Assembly: GCF_900111835.1 (NCBI RefSeq)
Contig: NZ_FOJP01000003.1
Location: forward strand, 1 to 64,000
Length of the DNA stretch: 64,000 nucleotides
Direction of reading: 5' to 3'
DNA from: Metapseudomonas otitidis
GTDB lineage: Bacteria; Pseudomonadota; Gammaproteobacteria; Pseudomonadales; Pseudomonadaceae
Part shown: positions 36,582 to 45,470 of the stretch, piece by piece
How positions within the stretch are numbered: the stretch's first letter is position 1
How the letters are laid out: each line of letters begins with the position of its first letter
The notes under the pieces: model-generated
The model's input: only the letters and a program-made list of their open reading frames with translations
Told to the model about the DNA's origin: nothing
Database searches by the model: none
Position numbers and translations under genes: made by a program

Positions 36582-38906
36582 TCAACCGCGGCGCGCGTAG
36601 CGCTTGAGCATGCTCGGCACGTCGAGGATGAGGGCGATTCGTCCATCGCCGGTAATGGTGGCACCGGACATGCCGGGCGTCCCCTGCAGCATCTTGCCAA
36701 GCGGCTTGATCACCACTTCTTCCTGGCCGACCAGTTGATCCACCACGAAGCCGATGCGCTGGGTACCCACGGAGAGGATCACCACGTGCCCTTCACCCTG
36801 CTCCTCGTATGAGGCGTCACGAACCAGCCAGCGCTTGAGGTAGAACAGCGGCAGGGCCTTGTCGCGGACGATCACCACTTCCTGGCCATCCACAACGTTG
36901 GTGCGGGACAGGTCGAGGTGGAAGATCTCGTTGACGTTAACCAGCGGGAAGGCGAAGGCCTGGTTGCCCAGCATCACCATGAGCGTCGGCATGATCGCCA
37001 GGGTCAGCGGCACCTTGATGACGATCTTGGAACCCTGCCCTTTCTGCGAGAACACGTTCACCGTGCCGTTGAGCTGGGAGATCTTGGTTTTCACCACGTC
37101 CATACCCACGCCACGACCGGATACGTCCGAGATCTCGGTCTTGGTCGAGAAGCCCGGGGCGAAGATCAGGTTGTAGCACTCCAGCTCGGTCAGGCGGTCG
37201 GCGGCATCCTTGTCCAGCAGCCCTTTCTCGACGGCCTTGGCACGGAGGATGTTCGCGTCCATGCCCTTGCCGTCGTCGGTGATCATCAGAAGGATGTGGT
37301 CACCCTCCTGCTCGGCGGACAGCACGACGCGACCGGTACGTGCCTTGCCGGCGGCCTCGCGCTCCTCGGGCGTCTCGATACCGTGGTCCACGGCGTTGCG
37401 CACCAGGTGGACCAGCGGGTCGGCAAGGGCCTCGACGAGGTTCTTGTCGAGGTCGGTCTCCTCCCCCACCAGCTCGAGGTTGATCTCTTTCTTCAGGTTG
37501 CGGGCTAGGTCGCGCACGAGGCGCGGGAAGCGGCCGAAGACCTTCTTGATGGGCTGCATGCGGGTCTTCATCACCGCGGTCTGCAGGTCGGCGGTCACCA
37601 CATCGAGGTTCGACACGGCCTTGGCCATGGCCTCGTCACCGCTGTTGGCACCGAGACGCACCAGACGGTTACGCACCAGTACCAGCTCGCCCACCATGTT
37701 CATGATCTCGTCCAGGCGAGCGGTGTCCACCCGTACGGTGGTTTCCGTTTCGCTGGCTGCCGCAGGAGCAGCCTTGTCTCCGTTAGCCGTCGGCGCAGCC
37801 GGACGGGCAGCTGCCGGCGCAGGCTTGGCAGGTTCGGGTTTGGCGGCAGCAGGCTTCGCCGGCTCGGTCGCTTTCGCGGCGGGAGTGGCCGCAGGCTTGG
37901 CGGGTGCCGCAGCGGGCTTCGCAGGTGCCGCCGGCTTGGCCGGGGCTGACGAGGCGGGAGCTTCCGCGACGAACTTGCCCTTGCCATGAAGCTGGTCCAG
38001 CAGGGCTTCGAACTCGTCATCGGTGATGTTGTCGCCGCCCGGCGCAGCCGGTGCTGCGGTATCGGACGCAGACGCGACAGCAGCCGGTGCGGTGTCATCC
38101 ACAGCGGGGGCGACAAACTTGCCCTTGCCGTGAAGCTGGTCAAGCAGCGCTTCGAACTCATCATCGGTGATGTCATCACCGCCCGGCGAGGCAGAAGGGG
38201 CAGCAACCGGCTCGGGCGCCTTGGGCGCACTGGCAGCTGGCGCTGCATCGCCGACGAACTTGCCCTTGCCATGGAGCTGGTCCAGCAGCGCTTCGAACTC
38301 GTCATCGGTAATTTCATCCGACGCGGCCGCTTCGTTGCCGGCTGCGGGTTCGGCATTGGGACCAGAAGGCTCGTCCAGCGCCGTCAGCAGTTGCTCGAAC
38401 TCGCTGTCGGTGATGTCACCCGATGCCGGTGCGGCAGGCTCTTCGGCTTCCGGCTCGGGTTCAGGTTCGGGCTCAGGTTCAAAAACCTCGGCGACAGGCT
38501 CAGGCTCGGACGCACCTGCAGGCTCTGCCAGGCGCGACAATGCGGCCAGCAGCTCGGGCGTGGCGGGCGTCGGCTCGGCGCGCTCGCGTACCTGGCTGAA
38601 CATCTCGTTGACGGTATCCAGTGCCTGGAGCACCACGTCCATCAGCTCGGCATCGACTCGACGCGCACCCTTGCGGAGGATGTCGAACACGTTTTCGGCG
38701 ATGTGGCAGCATTCCACAAGGGCGTTTAGCTGGAGGAAACCAGCTCCGCCCTTGACCGTGTGGAAACCCCGGAAAATGGCATTGAGCAGATCCATATCGT
38801 CCGGACGGCTCTCCAGCTCAACGAGCTGCTCGGACAATTGCTCCAGTATTTCGCCGGCCTCTACCAGGAAGTCCTGGAGGATTTCTTCATCGGCGTCGAA
38901 GCTCAT
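36582..38906 (-). CDS. cheA: Chemotaxis histidine kinase CheA
   Basis: The 774-residue kinase has P1 Hpt (phosphoacceptor H49 in FHTVKGGAGF), a very long Ala/Pro/Glu linker (about 110-400), the P3 dimerisation domain from VDTARLDEIMNMVGELV, the P4 ATPase with the N-box LVHLVRNAVDHGIE and GRGVGMDVVKTKI, and a C-terminal CheW-like P5. The linker contains four copies of an ITDxEFExLLxxL motif, three of them nearly identical over 20 residues. The typical P2 CheY-binding domain is not obvious. It phosphorylates CheY and CheB. Confidence 0.95.
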   Translation of the reverse strand: MSFDADEEILQDFLVEAGEILEQLSEQLVELESRPDDMDLLNAIFRGFHTVKGGAGFLQLNALVECCHIAENVFDILRKGARRVDAELMDVVLQALDTVNEMFSQVRERAEPTPATPELLAALSRLAEPAGASEPEPVAEVFEPEPEPEPEPEAEEPAAPASGDITDSEFEQLLTALDEPSGPNAEPAAGNEAAASDEITDDEFEALLDQLHGKGKFVGDAAPAASAPKAPEPVAAPSASPGGDDITDDEFEALLDQLHGKGKFVAPAVDDTAPAAVASASDTAAPAAPGGDNITDDEFEALLDQLHGKGKFVAEAPASSAPAKPAAPAKPAAAPAKPAATPAAKATEPAKPAAAKPEPAKPAPAAARPAAPTANGDKAAPAAASETETTVRVDTARLDEIMNMVGELVLVRNRLVRLGANSGDEAMAKAVSNLDVVTADLQTAVMKTRMQPIKKVFGRFPRLVRDLARNLKKEINLELVGEETDLDKNLVEALADPLVHLVRNAVDHGIETPEEREAAGKARTGRVVLSAEQEGDHILLMITDDGKGMDANILRAKAVEKGLLDKDAADRLTELECYNLIFAPGFSTKTEISDVSGRGVGMDVVKTKISQLNGTVNVFSQKGQGSKIVIKVPLTLAIMPTLMVMLGNQAFAFPLVNVNEIFHLDLSRTNVVDGQEVVIVRDKALPLFYLKRWLVRDASYEEQGEGHVVILSVGTQRIGFVVDQLVGQEEVVIKPLGKMLQGTPGMSGATITGDGRIALILDVPSMLKRYARRG
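37968..38414 (-). repeat. Repeated 20-residue motif in the CheA linker
   Basis: Copies of ITDDEFEALLDQLHGKGKFV occur at CheA residues 199-218, 246-265 and 294-313 (bases 38253-38312, 38112-38171, 37968-38027), spaced 47-48 residues apart, with a decayed copy ITDSEFEQLLTALDE at 165-179. The intervening sequence is Ala/Pro-rich and not conserved between repeats. Confidence 0.9.
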
Positions 38907-38918
38907 TAGGCGGCTCCC

Positions 38919-39704
38919 CTAGAAACCAAGGCTGGATAACAGATCATCGACGTCGACCTGATCGGCCACGACGTCATCACGCTTATCGGCATTGATCTGC
39001 GGACCTTCACCCCTAGATGGATCTTTTAGTTTTTCTTTCTCGACAACCATCGCTTCGCGGTCATGCTGGATGCCTGCGAAACGGTCTACGTCACTGGCCA
39101 TCAGCACCAGTTTCACTAGGTTGTGCTCAACTTCGGTCACCAACTGGGTGACGCGTTTGATCACTTGCCCGGTCAGGTCCTGATAGTCCTGTGCCAGCAG
39201 GATGTCGTTCATATGGGAGGATAGCTGCTCGGTGTCGCGCTGGCTGCGCGCCAGGAACGATTCGATGCGCTTGGCCAGCTCCCGGAACGCATCCGCGCCG
39301 ATCTCGCGCCGCATGAAGCGCCCCCACTCCTCGGAAAGGCTCTGGGCTTCATCGCCCAGGCCATTGAGCAGCGGTGCGCTCTCCTCCACCAGATCCATGG
39401 TGCGGTTGGCTGCCTTCTCCGTCATGTGCACGACGTAAGAGAGACGATCCGTCGCATCGGCGATCTGGGACATTTCCTTGGCGTGCGGCAGATGCGGATC
39501 GATCTGGAAGTTGACGATCGCATTGTGCAACTCGCGGGTGAGCTTGCCGACTTCCTGATAGAGGCCGCGGTCGCGAACCTTGTTCAGTTCGTGGATCAGT
39601 TGCACCGCATCGCCGAAGTTGCCCTTTTCAAGGGTTTCCACCAGCTCGCGTGCATGATTTTTCAGGGTCGACTCGAGGTCTCCCGACTGGGAATCTTTAT
39701 CCAT
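38919..39704 (-). CDS. cheZ: CheY phosphatase CheZ
   Basis: The 261-residue helical protein has the catalytic region LLAQDYQDLTGQVIKRV, with the Asp and Gln that complete the CheY-P active site, and a C-terminal CheY-docking helix VDDLLSSLGF joined by a charged linker. The start is the ATG ending at 39704 (MDKDSQSG), with GAGG upstream; a 17-codon extension overlaps cheY and is not favoured. It dephosphorylates CheY-P. Confidence 0.95.
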   Translation of the reverse strand: MDKDSQSGDLESTLKNHARELVETLEKGNFGDAVQLIHELNKVRDRGLYQEVGKLTRELHNAIVNFQIDPHLPHAKEMSQIADATDRLSYVVHMTEKAANRTMDLVEESAPLLNGLGDEAQSLSEEWGRFMRREIGADAFRELAKRIESFLARSQRDTEQLSSHMNDILLAQDYQDLTGQVIKRVTQLVTEVEHNLVKLVLMASDVDRFAGIQHDREAMVVEKEKLKDPSRGEGPQINADKRDDVVADQVDVDDLLSSLGF

Positions 39705-39723
39705 GGCGTCCTCGCGACTGGCA

Positions 39724-40098
39724 TCAGCCGTTGACCCGCTCGAAGATCTTTTCAATCTTCTCTTTGAGAACCTGGGCCGTGAACGGCTTGACCACGTACC
39801 CGTTCACGCCGGCCTGGGCGGCTTCGATGATCTGATCGCGCTTGGCTTCAGCAGTCACCATCAGCACCGGCAGGTGCTTCAGGCGCTCGTCGGCGCGCAC
39901 GGCACGCAGCAGGTCGATGCCGGTCATGCCGGGCATGTTCCAGTCGGTGACCAGGAAATCGAAATTGCCGCTGTGCAGCATCGGCAAGGCGGTCGTGCCG
40001 TCGTCGGCCTCTGCGGTGTTGGTGAAGCCCAAATCACGCAGGAGGTTCTTGATGATGCGTCTCATCGTCGAGAAATCGTCCACGATGAGGATTTTCAT
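39724..40098 (-). CDS. cheY: Chemotaxis response regulator CheY
   Basis: This 124-residue single receiver domain has VDD at 6-8, phosphoacceptor D52 (VTDWNMPG), T82 (MVTAEA) and K104 (VVKPF). CheY-P binds FliM, whose N-terminal peptide is also encoded here. I give the conventional start MKILIVDDF (ATG ending at 40098). However, GGAGG lies about 17 bases before that ATG and only five before an in-frame TTG at 40110, so translation may start four codons earlier (MDKNMKIL). Confidence 0.95.
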   Translation of the reverse strand: MKILIVDDFSTMRRIIKNLLRDLGFTNTAEADDGTTALPMLHSGNFDFLVTDWNMPGMTGIDLLRAVRADERLKHLPVLMVTAEAKRDQIIEAAQAGVNGYVVKPFTAQVLKEKIEKIFERVNG

Positions 40099-40132
40099 GT
40101 TCTTGTCCAAATCGACCTCCGTACAGTCCTGA

Positions 40133-40155
40133 ACGCCCCCGGGTCACGGGGGCGT
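40133..40155 (-). repeat. Hairpin between fliA and cheY
   Basis: ACGCCCCCG (40133-40141) and CGGGGGCGT (40147-40155) form a perfect 9-bp GC stem with a 5-base loop, 26 bases after the fliA stop on the minus strand. There is no U-tract. It may partly separate fliA expression from the chemotaxis genes or protect mRNA ends. Confidence 0.65.
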
Positions 40156-40180
40156 CGTTCAATCGAAAAACCGGTGTGCT

Positions 40181-40927
40181 TCAGGCACGCCACTCACCCA
40201 GCCGGGCCCGCAAACGCGCGGCGCACTGGCTGTGCAACTGGCTGACTCGGGATTCACTGACTCCCAGCACTTCACCGATTTCCTTCAAATTCAGCTCTTC
40301 GTCGTAATACAGCGCCAGCACCAGGCGCTCTCGTTCCGGCAGATTGGCGATGGCATCGGCCAGCGCCGCCTGGAAGCGCTCGTCTTCCAGGTCATTCGAA
40401 GGTTCGAGATGGGTGACTCCGGTGTCTTCGTGCGCCGTGCCATGCTCCCCGCCTTCCAGAAGGTCGTCGAAGCTGAACAGCCGGCTGCCCAAAGTGTCGC
40501 TCAGGATGCCGTAGTAATCTTCGAGACTCAATCCAAGTTCGGCCGCAACCTCCTGATCTTTAGCGTCACGTCCGGTTCTTGCCTCGACTTTGCGGATGGC
40601 GTCGCTGACCATCCGGGTATTGCGGTGGACCGAGCGCGGTGCCCAGTCGCCCTTGCGGACCTCGTCGAGCATCGCCCCGCGGATGCGGATCCCGGCGTAG
40701 GTCTCGAAACTCGCGCCCTTGCTGGAGTCGTACTTCTTCGATGCTTCCAGCAGGCCGATCATCCCCGCCTGCATGAGGTCTTCAACCTGCACGTTCGCCG
40801 GCAAGCGTGCCAGCAGGTGGTAGGCGATCCGCTTGACCAGGGGCGCGTAGCGCTCGATCAGCTGGTGCTGGGAATCCCCGGCCTGAGCCTTGTTGTACAT
40901 GCGAAGTCCACTTGCGGGTGGTGTCAT
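40181..40927 (-). CDS. fliA: RNA polymerase sigma-28 factor FliA
   Basis: The 248-residue sigma factor contains region 2 (YAPLVKRIAYHLLARLPANV, DLMQAGMIGLLEA, GASFETYAGIRIRGAMLDEVR), region 3 (WAPRSVHRN) and region 4 (LPERERLVLALYYDEELNLKEIGEVLGVSESRVSQLHSQ). It transcribes late flagellar and chemotaxis genes. Its start overlaps the fleN stop by four bases (ATGA). Confidence 0.96.
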   Translation of the reverse strand: MTPPASGLRMYNKAQAGDSQHQLIERYAPLVKRIAYHLLARLPANVQVEDLMQAGMIGLLEASKKYDSSKGASFETYAGIRIRGAMLDEVRKGDWAPRSVHRNTRMVSDAIRKVEARTGRDAKDQEVAAELGLSLEDYYGILSDTLGSRLFSFDDLLEGGEHGTAHEDTGVTHLEPSNDLEDERFQAALADAIANLPERERLVLALYYDEELNLKEIGEVLGVSESRVSQLHSQCAARLRARLGEWRA

Positions 40928-41757
40928 ACGGTCGAATCCGCGATGGGTTGCTGCACCAGTCGCTCGACGAAGAACTCAAGGTGGCCGCGGGGGTTGGCCG
41001 GCAACGGCCAGCTGTCGACCTTCTGAGCAATCGCCTTGAACGCCAGGGCACATTTCGAACGCGGGAACGCTTCGTAGACCGCTCGCTGCTTCTGCACCGC
41101 CTTGCGCACGGACTCGTCGTAGGGGACGGCGCCGACGTACTGCAAGGCCACATCGAGGAAGCGATCGGTCACCTTGGTCAGCTTAGCAAAGAGGTTGCGA
41201 CCTTCCTGCGGGCTGTGGGCCATATTGGCCAGGACCCGGAAACGGCTCATGCCGAAGTCGCGGTTGAGCAGCTTGATCAGCGCATAGGCGTCGGTGATGG
41301 ACGTGGGCTCGTCGCAGACGACCACGATCACTTCCTGCGCCGCACGGACAAAGCTGACCACCGCATCGCCGATGCCGGCGGCGGTGTCGATCACCAGCAC
41401 GTCCAGGTTGTCGCTGATCTCGCTGAAAGCCTGGATCAGGCCGGCATGCTGCATCGGCGAGAGCTGGACCATGCTCTGCGTGCCGGAAGCGGCCGGCACG
41501 ATGCGGACGCCGCCCGGCCCTTGCAGCAGCACGTCACGCAGGTCGCACTCGCCTGCGATCACGTCCGCCAGGGTCCGCTTGGGCGTCAGCCCGAGCAGCA
41601 CGTCGACGTTGGCCAGGCCGAGGTCGGCGTCGAGCAGCATCACGCGGCGCCCCAGGTCGGCCAGCGCCAGCGAGAGGTTCACGGATACGTTGGTCTTGCC
41701 GACACCGCCCTTGCCACCGGTTACAGCAATCACCTGTACGGGATGCAAACTACCCAT
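40924..41757 (-). CDS. fleN: Flagellar number regulator FleN (FlhG)
   Basis: The 277-residue MinD/ParA-type ATPase has the deviant Walker A TGGKGGVGKTNVS (K16, K21), switch motif LDADLGLANVDVLLG and Walker B LVIDTAAGIG. It restrains FleQ and so limits polar flagella to one. It works opposite FlhF, encoded 75 bp upstream. Confidence 0.95.
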   Translation of the reverse strand: MGSLHPVQVIAVTGGKGGVGKTNVSVNLSLALADLGRRVMLLDADLGLANVDVLLGLTPKRTLADVIAGECDLRDVLLQGPGGVRIVPAASGTQSMVQLSPMQHAGLIQAFSEISDNLDVLVIDTAAGIGDAVVSFVRAAQEVIVVVCDEPTSITDAYALIKLLNRDFGMSRFRVLANMAHSPQEGRNLFAKLTKVTDRFLDVALQYVGAVPYDESVRKAVQKQRAVYEAFPRSKCALAFKAIAQKVDSWPLPANPRGHLEFFVERLVQQPIADSTV

Positions 41758-41832
41758 TTATCACACACCTTGTTCACGTCGACTGGGCCACTTGGCGCAT
41801 TCACGCCACCCATCCCGGGCGGCTCTGGGTTT

Positions 41833-43179
41833 CTATCCAACCTGGCGAGTGGGCGCCTGGTACAGACCTGCGAACAGGTCGGCCATGGCTTCCTCGCTGG
41901 GGTCCTCCGGTGCCTGAAGGCTCACCGCACGGCTCACCAGTTGGTGGCTGCGCGGAACCTGGAGATCATCCGGAATCCGAGGCCCATCAGCGAGATAGGC
42001 TACCGGCAGATGCTGGCCGATAGCCAGTCCCAACACTTCGCCCAGGCTCGCGGCTTCATCGAGCTTGGTCAGGATGCAGCCCGAAAGGCCACACCGCTTG
42101 TAACTATGGTAGGCCGCTTTCAGCACCTGGCTTTGACTGGTTGCAGCCAAAACGAGGAAATTGCGCGCTTTCACGCTGCGGCTGGCCAGTGTCTCGAGTT
42201 GCATTTTAAGCGCCGGATCGTTCGCCGGCAGCCCCGCCGTATCAATCAGCACCACACGCTTGCGTGCGAGGGGGGCGAGAGCCTGGGTCAGCGACTGGCC
42301 CGGATCGACGTGAGTGACGGACACACCGAGGATGCGGCCCAGGGTCTTCAGTTGTTCCTGGGCACCGATCCGGTAGCTGTCCATGCTCACCAGGGCGATC
42401 TGCTGGGCGCCGTACTTAAGCACGTAGCGGGCGGCCAGCTTGGCCAGGGTGGTGGTCTTGCCCATGCCGGCGGGACCGACCAGGGCGATCACGCCACCCT
42501 CCTCCAGCGGCTCCTCGGCAGGGGTACGGATGGCGTGGGCCAGGTGGGCCAGCACCATGCGCCAGGCCTGGCGCGGATCCTTGACGCTGCTGACGCGCTC
42601 CAGCAGCACACGGGACAGCTCCACCGGCAGCCCCATCCGCTGCAGGCGACGCCACAGATTGGCCTGCTGCGGGCGACGGTTCTGCATCTGGCTCCAGGCG
42701 ATGGAGCCGAGCTGGACTTCGATCAGCTCGCGCAGCCCATTGAGCTCGAAACGCATGGCATCCAGCGCGCGCTGGTCGGCCATCGGCGCAGCAGCCGGGG
42801 TGACCGGAACGGCCGCGACGGCTGCCGGCGCCACGGCGGGACGGGTCGGGCGCATGGCGGCCTCAAGGGCCTCCGGCGAAGGCTCGGAGCGATCCGGAAC
42901 CAGTTGCCGGTTGCGTCCGACATCCGCGCGAGCGGCGCGATTGGACAGCTCGGCATGGGCCTCGGCGATGCGTGCCTGGGTGCGGCGCAGCTCCGCTTCC
43001 AGGGCCGGGTTCGGCTTGCTGGGGGCCGGAGCAGGCATGGGGTAGTCGAGTGCCGCCGTGATCTCGACACCACCGGCCACGCGCCGGGTGCCGATGATGG
43101 AAGCATCGGCGCCCAGTTCGTCCCGCACCAGTTTCATGGCCTGGCGCATATCCGCAGCGAAGAAGCGTTTGACCTGCAT
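41833..43179 (-). CDS. flhF: Signal-recognition-type GTPase FlhF
   Basis: FlhF places the flagellum at the cell pole. The 448-residue protein has an N-terminal basic region (MQVKRFFAADMRQAMKLVRDE), a variable Ala/Pro linker (about 45-140), and the NG domain with P-loop GPAGMGKTTT (235-244), VLIDTAGL and TKLDEAASLGE. It follows flhA by 15 bp with a GAGG ribosome-binding site. Confidence 0.95.
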   Translation of the reverse strand: MQVKRFFAADMRQAMKLVRDELGADASIIGTRRVAGGVEITAALDYPMPAPAPSKPNPALEAELRRTQARIAEAHAELSNRAARADVGRNRQLVPDRSEPSPEALEAAMRPTRPAVAPAAVAAVPVTPAAAPMADQRALDAMRFELNGLRELIEVQLGSIAWSQMQNRRPQQANLWRRLQRMGLPVELSRVLLERVSSVKDPRQAWRMVLAHLAHAIRTPAEEPLEEGGVIALVGPAGMGKTTTLAKLAARYVLKYGAQQIALVSMDSYRIGAQEQLKTLGRILGVSVTHVDPGQSLTQALAPLARKRVVLIDTAGLPANDPALKMQLETLASRSVKARNFLVLAATSQSQVLKAAYHSYKRCGLSGCILTKLDEAASLGEVLGLAIGQHLPVAYLADGPRIPDDLQVPRSHQLVSRAVSLQAPEDPSEEAMADLFAGLYQAPTRQVG

Positions 43180-43194
43180 GGCCTGTGACCTCGG

Positions 43195-45318
43195 TTAGTT
43201 CTGCCCCACAGTCGCAACTATGGTGACCTGCTTGTTGTCCGGTATTTCCTGGTAGGCCAGTACGTTCATGGTGGGTACGGCCAACCGGGCGAAGCGCGAC
43301 ATCATGGATCGGATCGGGCCTGCCACCAGGAGGATCGCCGGCTTGCCGAGCATCTCCTGGCGCTGCGCCGCGTCCACCAGGGAACGTTGCAGCTTCTCGG
43401 CCATGCCCGGTTCGAGGAGGATGCCGTCCTCCGCGCCCTGACCGGCCTTCTGCATACTGTTCAGCAAAATCTGTTCCAACCTGGGCTCCAGGGTGATCAC
43501 AGGCAGCTCCGGCTCTAGTCCCACAATGCCTTGGACGATTGCGCGGGAAAGTGCGACGCGAACCGCCGCCACCATCGCGGCGGGATCTTGACTCTTCGGC
43601 GCCACGTTCGCGATGGCTTCGGCGATGGTGCGGATGTCGCGTACCGGCACCTGTTCCTGCAGCAGGTTCTGCAGCACCTTGAGCAGCGTCGACAGTGACA
43701 CCAGCCCCGGCACCAGCTCCTCGGCCAGCTTCGGCGAGCTCTTGGCCAGCAGCTGCATCAGTTGCTGCACCTCCTCGTGCCCCAACAACTCGTGGGCATG
43801 CTTGTGCAGGATCTGGTTGAGGTGGGTGGCCACCACCGTGCTCGCATCCACCACCGTGTAGCCCAGGGACTGCGCCTGGTCGCGCTGACTGGCGTCGATC
43901 CAGACGGCTTCCAGGCCAAACGCCGGATCCTTGGCGGCGATGCCGTTGAGGGTGCCGAACACCTGGCCAGGGTTGATCGCCAACTCGCGATCCGGATACA
44001 CCTCTGCCTCCGCCACGCTCACCCCCATCAGCGTCAGCCGATAGGCGTTGGGCAGCAGGTCGAGGTTGTCGCGGATGTGTACGGACGGCATGAGGAAGCC
44101 CATCTCCTGGGAGAGCTTCTTGCGCACGCCCTTGATCCGCGCCAGCAACTGGCCGCCCTGGTTGCGATCCACCAGCGGGATCAGCCGGTAGCCCACCTCC
44201 AGGCCCACCATGTCCACCGGAGTGACGTCGTCCCAACCCAGCTCCTTGGTTTCCTGGGGACGCTGGGCCGGCAGCAGCTCCTGCTGGCGCTGGACTTCCT
44301 GGGCGGCCGCTTCCTGGGCCTTCTTCGACTTGTGCCAGATCCACCAGGCGCCGCCGGCGGAAATCGCGCCCAGGCCGATGAAGGAGACATGCGGCATGCC
44401 CGGCACCAGCCCCATGGCGACCAGGATGGCAGCGGAAACGGCCAGCGCCTTGGGCGAGGTAAACATCTGGCGGTTGACCTGCTGGCCCATGTCCTCGGAG
44501 CTGGACACGCGGGTCACCATGATCGCGGCAGCGGTCGACAGCAGCAGCGAGGGAATCTGTGCCACCAGGCCGTCACCGATGGTCAGCAGCGAGTAGATGC
44601 GCCCGGCATCGCCGAAGGTCAGGCCGTGCTGGACGATACCGATGGCCATGCCGCCAATGAGGTTGATGAACAGGATCAGCAGGCCGGCGATGGCGTCACC
44701 GCGCACGAACTTGCTGGCACCGTCCATGGAACCGTAGAAATCCGCCTCCTGGGACACCTCGGCACGGCGCTTCTTGGCCTCGTTCTGGTCGATCAGACCG
44801 GCGTTGAGGTCGGCGTCGATGGCCATCTGCTTGCCGGGCATCGCGTCCAGGGTGAAACGCGCGCTCACTTCGGAAATACGCCCGGCACCCTTGGTGACAA
44901 CCACGAAGTTGATGATCATCAAGATCGCGAAGATCACCGCACCGACTACGTAGTTGCCGCCGATCACCACCTCGCCGAAGGCCTGGATCACCTTGCCCGC
45001 CGCGTCATGCCCATCCTGGCCGTGCAGCAGTACCACGCGGCTGGAGGCCACGTTCAGCGCCAGGCGCAGCAAGGTGGAAACCAGCAGGATGGTGGGGAAC
45101 ACCGCGAAATCCAGCGGGCGCAGCGCATAGACGCTGACCAGCAGGACGACGATGGACAGCGCGATGTTGAACGTGAAGAACACGTCCAGCAGGAAGGGCG
45201 GCACCGGCAGGGTCATCATCCCCAGCATCACCAGCACCAGCAGCGGCACCCCCAGGTTGCCCCGGGAGAGGCTGGCGAAGTTGCCGCGCAGGTTGCCCAT
45301 CAGTTGCGTGCGATCCAC
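43195..45318 (-). CDS. flhA: Flagellar export gate protein FlhA
   Basis: The 707-residue protein has about eight N-terminal membrane helices, the FHIPEP-family signature RFTLDAMPGKQMAIDADLNAG around residue 150, and a large cytoplasmic domain that forms the nonameric export ring. I choose GTG at 45318 (MDRTQLMGNLRGN) with GAGGA seven bases upstream, matching the family start; the frame runs 14 codons further. A sigma-54-like element lies about 80 bp upstream. Confidence 0.94.
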   Translation of the reverse strand: MDRTQLMGNLRGNFASLSRGNLGVPLLVLVMLGMMTLPVPPFLLDVFFTFNIALSIVVLLVSVYALRPLDFAVFPTILLVSTLLRLALNVASSRVVLLHGQDGHDAAGKVIQAFGEVVIGGNYVVGAVIFAILMIINFVVVTKGAGRISEVSARFTLDAMPGKQMAIDADLNAGLIDQNEAKKRRAEVSQEADFYGSMDGASKFVRGDAIAGLLILFINLIGGMAIGIVQHGLTFGDAGRIYSLLTIGDGLVAQIPSLLLSTAAAIMVTRVSSSEDMGQQVNRQMFTSPKALAVSAAILVAMGLVPGMPHVSFIGLGAISAGGAWWIWHKSKKAQEAAAQEVQRQQELLPAQRPQETKELGWDDVTPVDMVGLEVGYRLIPLVDRNQGGQLLARIKGVRKKLSQEMGFLMPSVHIRDNLDLLPNAYRLTLMGVSVAEAEVYPDRELAINPGQVFGTLNGIAAKDPAFGLEAVWIDASQRDQAQSLGYTVVDASTVVATHLNQILHKHAHELLGHEEVQQLMQLLAKSSPKLAEELVPGLVSLSTLLKVLQNLLQEQVPVRDIRTIAEAIANVAPKSQDPAAMVAAVRVALSRAIVQGIVGLEPELPVITLEPRLEQILLNSMQKAGQGAEDGILLEPGMAEKLQRSLVDAAQRQEMLGKPAILLVAGPIRSMMSRFARLAVPTMNVLAYQEIPDNKQVTIVATVGQN

Positions 45319-45398
45319 ATCGAGGTCCTCGAGCACTGGCGGGCAAGCCTGCCCAACCATTCAAAATCTTGACGCGCGAAACCGCGCACAAGCTCTGG

Positions 45399-45414
45399 TG
45401 CAAGAACCCTTCCA
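45399..45414 (-). promoter_or_regulatory. Candidate sigma-54 promoter of flhA
   Basis: Read on the minus strand the element is TGGAAGGGTTCTTGCA. GG-N10-GC spacing is exact and the -12 part TTGCA is good; the -24 part (TGGAAG) departs from TGGCAC. It lies about 80 bp before the flhA start. Confidence 0.5.
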
Positions 45415-45470
45415 ACTTCGTGAAACCCTGGCAGAACAGCGCGTTATGTCGACCCGGGCGGGTCCGCGCC

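Noticed and set aside
37700-38414. CRISPR-like or tandem DNA repeat within cheA
   Set aside because: The repeats are in frame, protein-level, 47-48 codons apart with low-complexity coding spacers; there are no cas genes.
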